DNA from: an uncultured Synechococcus sp.
GTDB lineage: Bacteria; Cyanobacteriota; Cyanobacteriia; Phormidesmidales; Phormidesmidaceae
Reading direction: 5' to 3'
Assembly (NCBI GenBank): GCA_937911865.1
Contig: CALDSK010000080.1
Span: forward strand, 1-49,854
DNA length: 49,854 nt
Below, piece after piece: positions 26,565-35,164 of this stretch. Each line of letters opens with the position of its first letter. Position 1 is the first letter of the stretch. Below the pieces are notes generated by a model that did not search any database, was not told where the DNA came from, and saw nothing but the letters and a program-made list of their open reading frames with translations. Made by a program: the position numbers and the translations under genes.

Positions 26565-27446
26565 ATGGACTTAAACGCAGCGGCTCTCTTTGTCAAAGTT
26601 GTTCGCTACGGTAGCTTTTCAGAAACAGCACGGCGAACGAACATACCTGTCGCCACCGTCAGTCGACATATTAAACAGCTAGAAACTGACCTGGGCTTCA
26701 GATTGCTAGAGCGCTCTACCCGGCATCTTCGATTGACAGATGCCGGTGCTAGCTTTTTGGACTACGCAAGTCAAGGCATCGAAGCCTTCGAATCAGGCCG
26801 CTCAGCATTGGACCACCACGAAGTTGAACTATCAGGAAAGCTACGGCTCTCTTTCCCCAGCGGGTTTTTGCCCTGCCGCAAGCTATTAAGAGACTTTCAA
26901 ACGCGCTATCCAAACATCATTATTGAACTACTGGCGACCGAAAGAAAGGTCGATTTAATTGAGGATGGAATTGATGTTGCACTCAGAATCGGTCTTCGTA
27001 AAGACAATCAAGCCATCTCTCAAAAGCTGGGAAGCTACCGCCATCTTCTGGTAGCTAGCCCAGCGCTAATAGATAAACATTCTACCCCACAGCACCCTCA
27101 AGACTTACTCAGTCTCCCCTGCGCCAAGTGGAGAGATCTAAACAGCTCCAACAGTTGGCTGCTAGGCGATGAAACCGTTCAAGTTCGCCCTTTTTTTCAG
27201 GTCAACGACTATCTTCACTTGCTAGAGCTTGCCCTTACAGGGTCCTGTGTCACAGAACTTCCTCCTTTTCTGGCCGGGCGCTACATCGACAGCGCTCAGC
27301 TAATACCCGTATTAGAAAACTATCCACTGCCCACCTGCGATCTTACTTTGCTCTATCCATCGAGAAAACAACTCTCTCGCCTAGTAAGGACCTTTATCGA
27401 TTTTTGCTGTTCTAGCGATGTCTCAAGCGAGTTGGGCGTGCTTTAA
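26565..27446 (+). CDS. LysR-family transcriptional regulator
   Basis: The 293-residue protein begins with the LysR winged helix: MDLNAAALFVKVVRYGSFSE, PVATVSRHIKQLE, GFRLLERSTRHLRLT. The effector domain has LSGKLRLSFPSGF and DGIDVALRIG, placing it in the CrgA-like subgroup that often controls a divergent gene. ATG 26565 fits the family start; a GTG at 26508 would add 19 unconserved residues. The 156-base gap to the divergent membrane protein/cupin pair should hold its operator. Confidence 0.92.
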   Translation: MDLNAAALFVKVVRYGSFSETARRTNIPVATVSRHIKQLETDLGFRLLERSTRHLRLTDAGASFLDYASQGIEAFESGRSALDHHEVELSGKLRLSFPSGFLPCRKLLRDFQTRYPNIIIELLATERKVDLIEDGIDVALRIGLRKDNQAISQKLGSYRHLLVASPALIDKHSTPQHPQDLLSLPCAKWRDLNSSNSWLLGDETVQVRPFFQVNDYLHLLELALTGSCVTELPPFLAGRYIDSAQLIPVLENYPLPTCDLTLLYPSRKQLSRLVRTFIDFCCSSDVSSELGVL

Positions 27447-27632
27447 CCTCAAGACGCACTAGGATGCGGGTGATCATTAGAGAACCCACACATCCGGGGA
27501 CTGTGTGGCTATCAACGCTTTGATGTCGTTGCAAGGAGTCTGGTTGAGGCTTTATTTCTGCCTGAGAGTTGAATGGCGTTGAAATAAGATGGCTCTAGAG
27601 CCTCAACAATTAAGCTCCTCAACAATAGGACT

Positions 27633-28091
27633 ATGAAGGATATCTATAACCTGACAAAAGTCGAGCAGCTAGGTAGAGTGTTATCACCCTCACTTTCCTC
27701 ACACTCACAAAGCATGACTCAGCTAGACTCAGCCGCTTTAAATGCTCGCAACACACTTGTCGTCATGTTTGTTGCACTTTGCATCTTAGACACTATTCTT
27801 ATCATAATCGCGCGCGATGCTTGGGCGATCGCACGTATCATTCTCATCATCGTTCTAATGCACTTTGTCGTGCAAGGAAGAAAATGGGCAAAGTGGGTTC
27901 TTATAGGCATGCTTAGCTTGCAAATTGTCGCCCTGCTCGCGCTGCTCATTGCATTATCTTCGGAACTATCCGCTGTCTTAACAATTGGCAGCGTGAGTAT
28001 GATTATTCTCACTATCGCAATCATAGTTTACCTCATCCGAAATCGAGCGCTAAGTCGCTACTTATCACATCAACAACAGCGCCGTATCTAG
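27633..28091 (+). CDS. Small membrane protein of unknown function
   Basis: The 152-residue protein has a polar N-terminus of about 40 residues and then four hydrophobic segments (about 43-60, 64-82, 88-108, 114-134) and a basic C-terminus. I recognise no family. It stands alone and ends 3 bases before the convergent CheA-type gene. The 186-base region upstream has a CCTCAACAAT duplication and a small CCACACA/TGTGTGG hairpin at 27486-27508 but no obvious terminator. Confidence 0.6.
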   Translation: MKDIYNLTKVEQLGRVLSPSLSSHSQSMTQLDSAALNARNTLVVMFVALCILDTILIIIARDAWAIARIILIIVLMHFVVQGRKWAKWVLIGMLSLQIVALLALLIALSSELSAVLTIGSVSMIILTIAIIVYLIRNRALSRYLSHQQQRRI

Positions 28092-28094
28092 GTG

Positions 28095-31000
28095 TCAGGC
28101 CCTTGAAATTTTCCCTGCTAGCTGTCGCAGTCTGCCGAGTAAAGCTTGCTCATTGTAAGGCTTAGAAAAGTAATCTGTTGCCCCTAAATTCATTGCCAGC
28201 TTGCGGTGCTTTTGCCCACTTCTAGAAGTCAGCATAACAATAGGCGTTTTCCGAAAAGCCGATTGTTCTCTCAATTCTTCTAAAACGCCATAGCCATCTA
28301 ACCGAGGCATTTCAACGTCACAGATAATCATATCAACTGCCAGACCGGCCAACAGCTTATCGACCGCCTCCCGGCCATCTTTAGACTGCTCTACCAAATA
28401 CCCTTCTCTCTCTAAACTGATCGCCAAGTACCTTCGAGCATGAATAGAATCATCTACGATCAGAACACGCTTTGAAGCAGACGGTGACTGCGAGGAAAAA
28501 TCATCAGACCTTCCAGATAATCGCGGTCTGCTGTTATCTTCAACCTGTTGACTAGACGCCTCCGATAACCAGTCCACCAAACCAACCGGATCAATCAGCG
28601 GCACAACGCGTCCATCGCCTAAAACTGTTGTACCGCTAAATCCTGGTGGCAGGGGAATAGGGCTCGCAACAGGCCGGATAGCAACCTCTTGTTCTTTCCA
28701 AAACCGATCGACTTCAATGCCGTGATACTGCTCTTTCTCACCAACAACAACGACCATTTTACGATCGATTGAAGGGGTACCTGTCATTTCTACCGGGCCG
28801 GTAACGCGCGACATACGCCAGTACGACTCTAGGCAAACAAGCGGAATATCCCGATCCTGCCAGTGCAGTAGCGAAGGATTATTTTGGCTACTATCGAGGC
28901 TTTGCTCAGACTCAACCATTTCCTGAACCGCATCAATTGACAGCGCAAAGACCAAACCTTTACGCTCCAGCAGCATTACGCGCAAAATAGATAGCGACAG
29001 TGGAATATTAAGCGTAAAGGTTGTTCCTTTCTCAGGCTCTGTATCCACTTGAATATCACCTTGTAGCCGTCGCAAATTGTTGTTCACCACGTCCATACCA
29101 AAGCCGCGTCCAGAAAGCTCGGTAACTTCATCACGCGTACTAAATCCAGGCTCAAACAAGAAAGACAGCAGCTCTTGACGTTCCATGGCGTCGATTTGAT
29201 GGTCGGGAATGTCATATTCCCGGATGCGATCGCGCACCTTATCAATATCAATACCGTTCCCGTCATCATTCAAGGTAATCACAACTCGATTACCCCGATT
29301 GACCGCTCTCAGCGTAATTCTGCCAGCCGCTGGCTTTCCTCTGCGCTGACGTAGCTCGCTGCTCTCAATGCCATGGTCAAAAGCATTGCGCAAAAGGTGC
29401 ATCAACGGATCGCTCAGCTGATCCAAGGTGAACTGTTCGAGTAATGTATTTTCACCTTCAATGTCGAGCGTAATCGGCTTGTTGTAGCGCACCGACCAGT
29501 CTCGCACCACCCGAGGGAATCTATCGACCACCTCTCTAAACGATCTCATCTGCGCCTGAGTAATTTGCGTCTTGAGCGCTCGGCTCGTATAGCCCAAATC
29601 ACCGACGGCCTGACCCATCTCACTGATACCGATATCAATGTCCAGACTAACTTCTTCGAGCTTAACAATCGTCTCCATATTCTCTTGAGCTAGCCTGTGC
29701 AGTTTGGAGTAGCTGTCTAGCTCAAGCGCATCCAGCTTACTAGCTGCTGCGACAGCAGTCGCAGTGGTAGACGATCGAACGGCTGTCGCAGCAGTTGCCG
29801 AAGTGATTGGCGAAGTGGTTATTGGAGCGGCTGTTCCCACGACAGATTGATCCGCTGTAGGAACAGTCGTTGAAGCTTGGTCATACCACTGGCGTAGCGC
29901 CGTGTTAAAAGAAGCTAGCGACATCATACGTTCCTGCATCAGCGCACTGAACGACTGCAACTGCTCTAGGCGTAAACTAATCGCATTGCGGTTCAGCACC
30001 AGTGACTCAAACAGACTATTGATCTCTCTGAGCTGATCGACTGAAACCCTAACGGTTGAAGGCTGTGCAATCTGAGCACCATTCAGTAAACCAGCGGCGC
30101 TGTCAGCTTCAGGCTGCGTGGCACCTTCCGTATCGAATGCCTCAATATCGAATGCCTCAACCGCTCGGATAATCTCTAACGCATCGGTTGTCTCAACGTC
30201 GTCGAAGGCGATTTCATTAGCAAGCTCTGAGCCTAGAAGATTATCATCAAGCTGCTGTGTAGCAACAGGATCTGCGACAACAGAATCTACAGCAACAGGA
30301 TCTACGGCAACAGAGTCCAAATCAACAGAATCTGCCACACCCAGCTCTGCAAAAGCCGGTTCTATAGCGGCAGACTGGACTGGAACAATAGCCGTTTCAG
30401 CAACAGGTGGTTCGGTTGGCAGCGGGATGGTATCTAACTGAGTTTGAATGTTAGAAAGCTGAACCTGTAGCTGGTCGATGTCAACTGGGCTGCCCTCTAG
30501 CTGTGGCCCAAAGCCGGTGAAAGCAAGCTCAGTTAGCGCCTCAACGTCAGAGAACCCGGCACGCTCGGAGAGGTCTTCTGCTATTTGCTTAGCAGGGGTC
30601 GACGACGAGGACTGAAGGGCTTCTAGACTTTCAATTGGGCCTAGCCGGGTAGGCAACCTTTCCTTACGACCTAGCATGACAAGAGAATGGCTGCGCTGCC
30701 AGGTGTTAAGCGTCTGATTAGCCAGTTCATTAATGGTCCAAGAGGGTGCGCTCAGCCCCTGCCTTTGAACATCTCGGCACAGTTCTACAAAGGGCTTGAG
30801 CTGAGCGATTTGGCCAATCTCTGCCAGGCGACTCGCCATATCGATTAACGCCTGTCTCAAATCTTCTCGCTGAGTCAGCGATTGGCTAAAGCGATTAATC
30901 GAGTCAGCAAACTCTTCTAAATAGTCTTCAACCGTGGTTGTAAAAACAACCACATCTAGGTCCTCGTCAGATTCAGCAGAGAGCAGCCGGGCCTCGTCTT

Positions 31001-31412
31001 TTGGAGTCAGTTCACCTAGCTGCTGCTGCAACCGATCAAAAACAGGATCCACATGGCTAGCCAGCCAGGCAGACTCCACCGGCTTACCCTGATGTCGGCG
31101 TAGCCGAATCGCGCGTAGGCAGTCGATTCCCTGCAACAGCAAAGTAGAAAGAGAATCATCAACGCTCAGATCTCTGGCCTGAAGAATCTTAAAAGACTCT
31201 TCTAGGTGATGAGCTGCTTGCGAAATCTGGGTAAAGCCCATCATTCCAGCAGCGCCTTTGACTGAATGCGCCGCCCGCATAGCAATATTCAGCTGGCTAG
31301 GGCGATCTTCAACCGCTTCAAGGGACAGTACAACAGCCTCTATTTGCTCAAAATAGGTTTCAGCTTCCGATAAAAAAGTCAGCTTGGCCCTTTGCTCTTT
31401 ATCTAGTTCCAT
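28095..31412 (-). CDS. CheA-type hybrid kinase (PixL/HmpE/PilL-like)
   Basis: The 1105-residue protein has an N-terminal Hpt domain (H49 in AAHSVKGAAGMMGF), a long low-complexity linker (about 330-440) partly encoded by 15-bp repeats, a second linker region, a CheA ATPase (LMHLLRNAFDHGIE; LSGRGFGMDVV), a CheW-like domain (about 840-970) and a C-terminal receiver (D1032 in IICDVEMPRLDG). This is the single-Hpt CheA-receiver fusion of cyanobacterial taxis and motility operons. It is the last gene of a five-gene operon and starts 2 bases after the chemoreceptor. It would phosphorylate its own receiver and the CheY- and PatA-type receivers to control type IV pili. Confidence 0.93.
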   Translation of the reverse strand: MELDKEQRAKLTFLSEAETYFEQIEAVVLSLEAVEDRPSQLNIAMRAAHSVKGAAGMMGFTQISQAAHHLEESFKILQARDLSVDDSLSTLLLQGIDCLRAIRLRRHQGKPVESAWLASHVDPVFDRLQQQLGELTPKDEARLLSAESDEDLDVVVFTTTVEDYLEEFADSINRFSQSLTQREDLRQALIDMASRLAEIGQIAQLKPFVELCRDVQRQGLSAPSWTINELANQTLNTWQRSHSLVMLGRKERLPTRLGPIESLEALQSSSSTPAKQIAEDLSERAGFSDVEALTELAFTGFGPQLEGSPVDIDQLQVQLSNIQTQLDTIPLPTEPPVAETAIVPVQSAAIEPAFAELGVADSVDLDSVAVDPVAVDSVVADPVATQQLDDNLLGSELANEIAFDDVETTDALEIIRAVEAFDIEAFDTEGATQPEADSAAGLLNGAQIAQPSTVRVSVDQLREINSLFESLVLNRNAISLRLEQLQSFSALMQERMMSLASFNTALRQWYDQASTTVPTADQSVVGTAAPITTSPITSATAATAVRSSTTATAVAAASKLDALELDSYSKLHRLAQENMETIVKLEEVSLDIDIGISEMGQAVGDLGYTSRALKTQITQAQMRSFREVVDRFPRVVRDWSVRYNKPITLDIEGENTLLEQFTLDQLSDPLMHLLRNAFDHGIESSELRQRRGKPAAGRITLRAVNRGNRVVITLNDDGNGIDIDKVRDRIREYDIPDHQIDAMERQELLSFLFEPGFSTRDEVTELSGRGFGMDVVNNNLRRLQGDIQVDTEPEKGTTFTLNIPLSLSILRVMLLERKGLVFALSIDAVQEMVESEQSLDSSQNNPSLLHWQDRDIPLVCLESYWRMSRVTGPVEMTGTPSIDRKMVVVVGEKEQYHGIEVDRFWKEQEVAIRPVASPIPLPPGFSGTTVLGDGRVVPLIDPVGLVDWLSEASSQQVEDNSRPRLSGRSDDFSSQSPSASKRVLIVDDSIHARRYLAISLEREGYLVEQSKDGREAVDKLLAGLAVDMIICDVEMPRLDGYGVLEELREQSAFRKTPIVMLTSRSGQKHRKLAMNLGATDYFSKPYNEQALLGRLRQLAGKISRA
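30261..30335. repeat. 15-bp coding tandem repeat, five copies
   Basis: Five diverged 15-bp units share the core CAACAG and encode VAVDP/VAVDS-like residues in the CheA linker. Confidence 0.85.
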
Positions 31413-31414
31413 CT

Positions 31415-33886
31415 TTACTTTTCAACTACCTTGAACTGCTCGACCGAGGCTTGCAGCTGTTGAGCTACTTGAGCGGTGTCTTGAATCGCTTTTGCCAGCT
31501 GGGCTGATGTTTGCGATCGCGCCTGTGAGCTTTGCGTCGCTTTCTGAATCAGCTCAGTCACCGCCGCAGAGACTCTGGTTTGATCAACCGTAGAATCTGA
31601 AATGCCCTGCATCAGCTGGTTAATTTCACTAGATTTTGCCAGCACATCCTCTAGCTGCTGCTGAGTAGATTTCACCAGGTTGCTACTGTCAACCACCTGA
31701 GCTGTTCCCGTTTCAATCGCGGCCACCACATCTTGAGTCTCCGTCTGGATTTCGGCCACGATTTGAGCAATCGTTTTCGTAGCCCCAGCGGACTGCTCTG
31801 CTAGCGCGCTGACCTGCTCGGCAACAGCAGTGAAGCCCTGACCCAGCTCACCAGCTCTGGCGGCTTCAACACTGGCATTTACCGCCAGCAGATTCGTTTT
31901 TAGCGCAATCGAATCAATCAGACCGACCGCCTGCGCGATCTTCTGAGCCGATTCACCCAAGCGCTTGATTTTCTTCGAGGTCTCACCAACGGTGGTGCGC
32001 AGCTCCAAAATACTTTCAGCCGTACGCCCAATTGACTCCGAGCCCGCCTGCACGGTGACGTAGGTATCGTCAGTTAGCAGCGAAGCCTGGTTGGCGTTAC
32101 TGGCAACCGTTTGAATCGACTGCCCCATCTTCTCAACCGCCGACATCGTAGACTGCATAGAGCGCGCTTCTTCTACCGCTTCGTCAGCCAGCGCCAGAAT
32201 TCGCTGCTCGTTATCGCTCAAAGATTCACTCACGTTACTGGTTGACTGCTTTACGTTGACGGCAATGTCTCGCAGATTCTCCACGATGGCATTAATCAAA
32301 TCAGCAACAATGCCGACATCACCTTCTGACAGCTGCGCTCTCACAGACAAATCACCCTCAGCAGCATCGCCAACGTCTTCCATCAGCTGCGTGATTTCTT
32401 CTTCTAGCAGCTCTCTTTGATGGCGCTGTGCGGCGGTTTGGGCACTTTGTGAGCTAAGCAGCGACTGTAGCTGATCTAGCAGATTGTTGAAGCCACGGCC
32501 CAGCACCTGAGTTTCTAGCGTACCTTGCAGGTTCGCGCGAGCATCGAGATCGCCAGAAGTTACCTGCTGCGCAGTTTCAGTCAGTCGCTGCAGCGGGCGT
32601 GAAAGCTGTCCGGCTAGCTTCTGCAAGAAAAACGTAATGGCCGTACCCATAACGAGCGCGGTAAACACATAAACAATCAGCAGGTTGCGGCCAGCAGCGT
32701 TAATCTCGGCAAGTTCTGCAGAGGCGATCGCAACCCAGGGCGTCCCTGTTACGGCAGTCAGGCTATAGGTTCTACCCTCAAACTCTGTGAGCAACGTCAC
32801 AAAGGTCTCACCAGAAAGAGTCGTGACTTCTTCTAAGTCGATCACTTTTCCAGACGCCTGCTCGCTGAGTCTAGCTTCTAGGCCGGCCAAATCGCCAATT
32901 GCTGGACCTTCAATAATGCTGTCGGCCGCAGCTTCGGTCACTTGAGCAAACTCAGTAGAAAGCGCTTGGGCAGTCGCCACAATCGACTCTCCCCCAACCA
33001 CATCGGCGTTCACTTCAGTTTCTTCACTGTTATCAATCGTCAAGAACGCAACACCTGTGCGAGTATCCACCACCTGTACCTGCTGGGTACCGCTAATAGC
33101 TTTCGAGACATAGGTCCCCACCTGTTCATTCAGACTATCTGTCGAAACGACCGCTTTGGCGACACCTTGAAACTGCCCAGAACTTGGGTCGGTAATGGCC
33201 TTTGCCAGCGAGACACCCAAAACTCCACTGGACTCGTCAAAAGCAACCGGTTCAATATACTCGACGTTATCCCTAGCCTGAACCCACCAGTCTTCATCTC
33301 GTTGAACAAAGTCAGACGTTGGGCCGCTGTAGGCTACGTTAAAACCGTTACGCTCAGTGACAAATAGCTCGGCCATTTCTTCTACAGTCGCAACGTTCGC
33401 CAAATAGCTATTGAGCGTAGCGTCAGGTGAAACGAGCTTGCTCTGAGAAAACTGTTGCTCTAGTGCGTCAACGGGCCTATCGAGCAAGCCATCGCTATTA
33501 GCCGTTGCACTCGCTTCATTCAAAGCCTGAGTAAGAATTGGGTTAACGAGTATCCCATCAATCAGATTGAAGTTATTTTCTACAAAAGTTTTGGAAGCTT
33601 CACTGGCTAAAAAAGACTCTTCTTGCAGCAAGAACAAAATGTCTTCTCGCTCAGACTGTCGCGTGATGGCAATACTCAGTCCACTGGCGACCACAAGAGG
33701 AAGCAAGGCTGCTGGCAGCAGCGTTTGCAGCAGCTGTCGGTTGAGCGTACGCCCTTTATTTAGAGAGACTTGCACGGTTGAAGGGACTTGATTCCGAGGA
33801 GAATCAGGATCGGGCAACGGCAAATCAACACTATCGATTGCTGAAGAGGGAAGCTGGTCTTCGGACGAAAATTGCTGTGCGGTCAT
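31415..33886 (-). CDS. Methyl-accepting chemoreceptor with double Cache sensor
   Basis: With the ATG at 33886 the protein has 823 residues: a cytoplasmic start, a helix (about 58-78), a periplasmic double-Cache-like domain (about 80-390), a second helix (about 405-425), one or two HAMP units and a C-terminal MCP signalling hairpin (IDSIALKTNLLAVNASVEAA and AGELGQGFTAVAEQV). The family homologue PixJ of Synechocystis senses light through chromophore-binding GAF domains; none is seen here, so this receptor more likely senses a small molecule. A TTG at 33995 would extend it by 37 residues and is less likely. No CheR or CheB gene accompanies it, as is usual for this operon type. Confidence 0.9.
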   Translation of the reverse strand: MTAQQFSSEDQLPSSAIDSVDLPLPDPDSPRNQVPSTVQVSLNKGRTLNRQLLQTLLPAALLPLVVASGLSIAITRQSEREDILFLLQEESFLASEASKTFVENNFNLIDGILVNPILTQALNEASATANSDGLLDRPVDALEQQFSQSKLVSPDATLNSYLANVATVEEMAELFVTERNGFNVAYSGPTSDFVQRDEDWWVQARDNVEYIEPVAFDESSGVLGVSLAKAITDPSSGQFQGVAKAVVSTDSLNEQVGTYVSKAISGTQQVQVVDTRTGVAFLTIDNSEETEVNADVVGGESIVATAQALSTEFAQVTEAAADSIIEGPAIGDLAGLEARLSEQASGKVIDLEEVTTLSGETFVTLLTEFEGRTYSLTAVTGTPWVAIASAELAEINAAGRNLLIVYVFTALVMGTAITFFLQKLAGQLSRPLQRLTETAQQVTSGDLDARANLQGTLETQVLGRGFNNLLDQLQSLLSSQSAQTAAQRHQRELLEEEITQLMEDVGDAAEGDLSVRAQLSEGDVGIVADLINAIVENLRDIAVNVKQSTSNVSESLSDNEQRILALADEAVEEARSMQSTMSAVEKMGQSIQTVASNANQASLLTDDTYVTVQAGSESIGRTAESILELRTTVGETSKKIKRLGESAQKIAQAVGLIDSIALKTNLLAVNASVEAARAGELGQGFTAVAEQVSALAEQSAGATKTIAQIVAEIQTETQDVVAAIETGTAQVVDSSNLVKSTQQQLEDVLAKSSEINQLMQGISDSTVDQTRVSAAVTELIQKATQSSQARSQTSAQLAKAIQDTAQVAQQLQASVEQFKVVEK

Positions 33887-34018
33887 AGATCTTTTAAGAG
33901 GAACTCGGCGATAACCAATGGGTGATAACCAAAACGTAGTAGCGGTAGAAGCAGTGATAAAGAAGAAACAGATGGCCCTGAGAAAAAATAGACCCAAGGA
34001 AACAGAAAAGAAGAAAAG

Positions 34019-34639
34019 CTAAGTGGAAGCCGCGCCCAACGAAGCAGCAGACCCAATCGCCTCAGCGCTCAAGACAAACACAGGCCCGTCTTCGATAACG
34101 GCCTGACCGCTCAAAAAGGGGCGCAAACCGGGCTCTACTTCGTCTGCTGCCGAAGTGATTTCCGCAGACGATAGCCGAATGGGCCCCCTGATTTGAGGCA
34201 CAATTAGCCCTAAAAACCGTTCGGCTTGAGCGGATAGATCACCCCCTGAAGCAGCAAACGCCGCATCGCTATCTGGCGGCGTACGAATGACAACAATCTC
34301 ATAGGACTGAGCCGCCCTCAACGCAATCGGTAAATTTAATAGGCTGAGCAGGTCAACCGCCCAAAAAACTCGACCTTTAGAGCTCATCAGCCCAATCACT
34401 GAGTCAGCCATATTGGGTAGCGGTGTAATGAGCTGAGCAGGCAGCTGTAAGCTTTCTTCTACCCAGTCTAGTGCCACTGCAACAGTAAGTTTCGCTGAAA
34501 GCTGTATCCTTAAAAACTGCTGGCCTGAGACAGGCTTAGGGTCAAAAAGCTCTGGCAAAAGCTGTTTTAGGCGAGCTTCAGCGCCAGGTGAAATGGCCGA
34601 TGATGGGAGCGAAGTGGGAAGCGAGGAGGGCGATTGCAT
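34019..34639 (-). CDS. CheW-like coupling protein (PixI-like)
   Basis: The 206-residue protein has a CheW fold from about residue 40: FLRIQLSAKLTVAVALDWVE, ITPLPNMADSVIGLMSSKGR, VFWAVDLLSLL. It would connect the chemoreceptor to the CheA-type kinase at the membrane. The first 25 residues are Ser/Pro-rich and the end is Ala-rich. It lies third in the taxis operon, 33 bases after the CheY-like gene and 132 bases before the chemoreceptor ATG. Confidence 0.9.
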   Translation of the reverse strand: MQSPSSLPTSLPSSAISPGAEARLKQLLPELFDPKPVSGQQFLRIQLSAKLTVAVALDWVEESLQLPAQLITPLPNMADSVIGLMSSKGRVFWAVDLLSLLNLPIALRAAQSYEIVVIRTPPDSDAAFAASGGDLSAQAERFLGLIVPQIRGPIRLSSAEITSAADEVEPGLRPFLSGQAVIEDGPVFVLSAEAIGSAASLGAAST

Positions 34640-34672
34640 AGGTAGCGTTGTTTTTTAAAGGCAGATTCGTTG

Positions 34673-35038
34673 CTATAGCGTTGCAGCTCTAACCGCGTCA
34701 CAGAGCTGCTGAGCGGTGCAGGGCTTAACGACGTAAGCAATCACACCCTGCTTCTTAGCCCAGCTTTGATCCATTTTGCGGTCTTTATTGGTGCAGGCAA
34801 TCACCGGAATATCTGCGGTTTGTGGATTTTTTTTCAGCCTTCGACAGAACTCTAAACCGGTCAGATCTGGCATCACCAGATCGGTCACAATCGCATCGGG
34901 TCTATCTGCCACGACCTTTTCTAAGCCATCATTACCGTCTTTAGCTAAGGTAACTGTGTAGCCACCTGCCTCTAAGTAGTGGCTCAGCAGCAGCCGCTCA
35001 GACTCCATATCATCAACGAGTAGTATCTTCTTTGCCAT
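34673..35038 (-). CDS. CheY-like response regulator (PixH-like)
   Basis: The 121-residue receiver has VDDMESE, phospho-acceptor D in IVTDLVMPDLTG, the Thr in ACTNKD, and Lys in VVKPCTA. The Cys after the KP motif and the QSWAKKQGV segment are features of the PixH/PilH type of cyanobacterial receivers. It probably serves as a phosphate acceptor for the CheA-type kinase that controls twitching motility. It lies second in the operon, 126 bases after the PatA-type gene. Confidence 0.9.
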   Translation of the reverse strand: MAKKILLVDDMESERLLLSHYLEAGGYTVTLAKDGNDGLEKVVADRPDAIVTDLVMPDLTGLEFCRRLKKNPQTADIPVIACTNKDRKMDQSWAKKQGVIAYVVKPCTAQQLCDAVRAATL

Positions 35039-35164
35039 GGTTAAATGAATGCCTCACTAGGTAAAAGATTGTTGTATGTCCACGTAGCGTGGAACTCAGT
35101 TTCGGTTGTACAAAAAGTACGTCATCAAGGGGGGCCTATGGTTTGTATCAACAGAAGTCAGTTC

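Noticed and set aside
27486..27508. CCACACA/TGTGTGG hairpin as a terminator of the LysR gene
   Set aside because: The stem is only 7 bp with a 9-base loop and no T tract follows.
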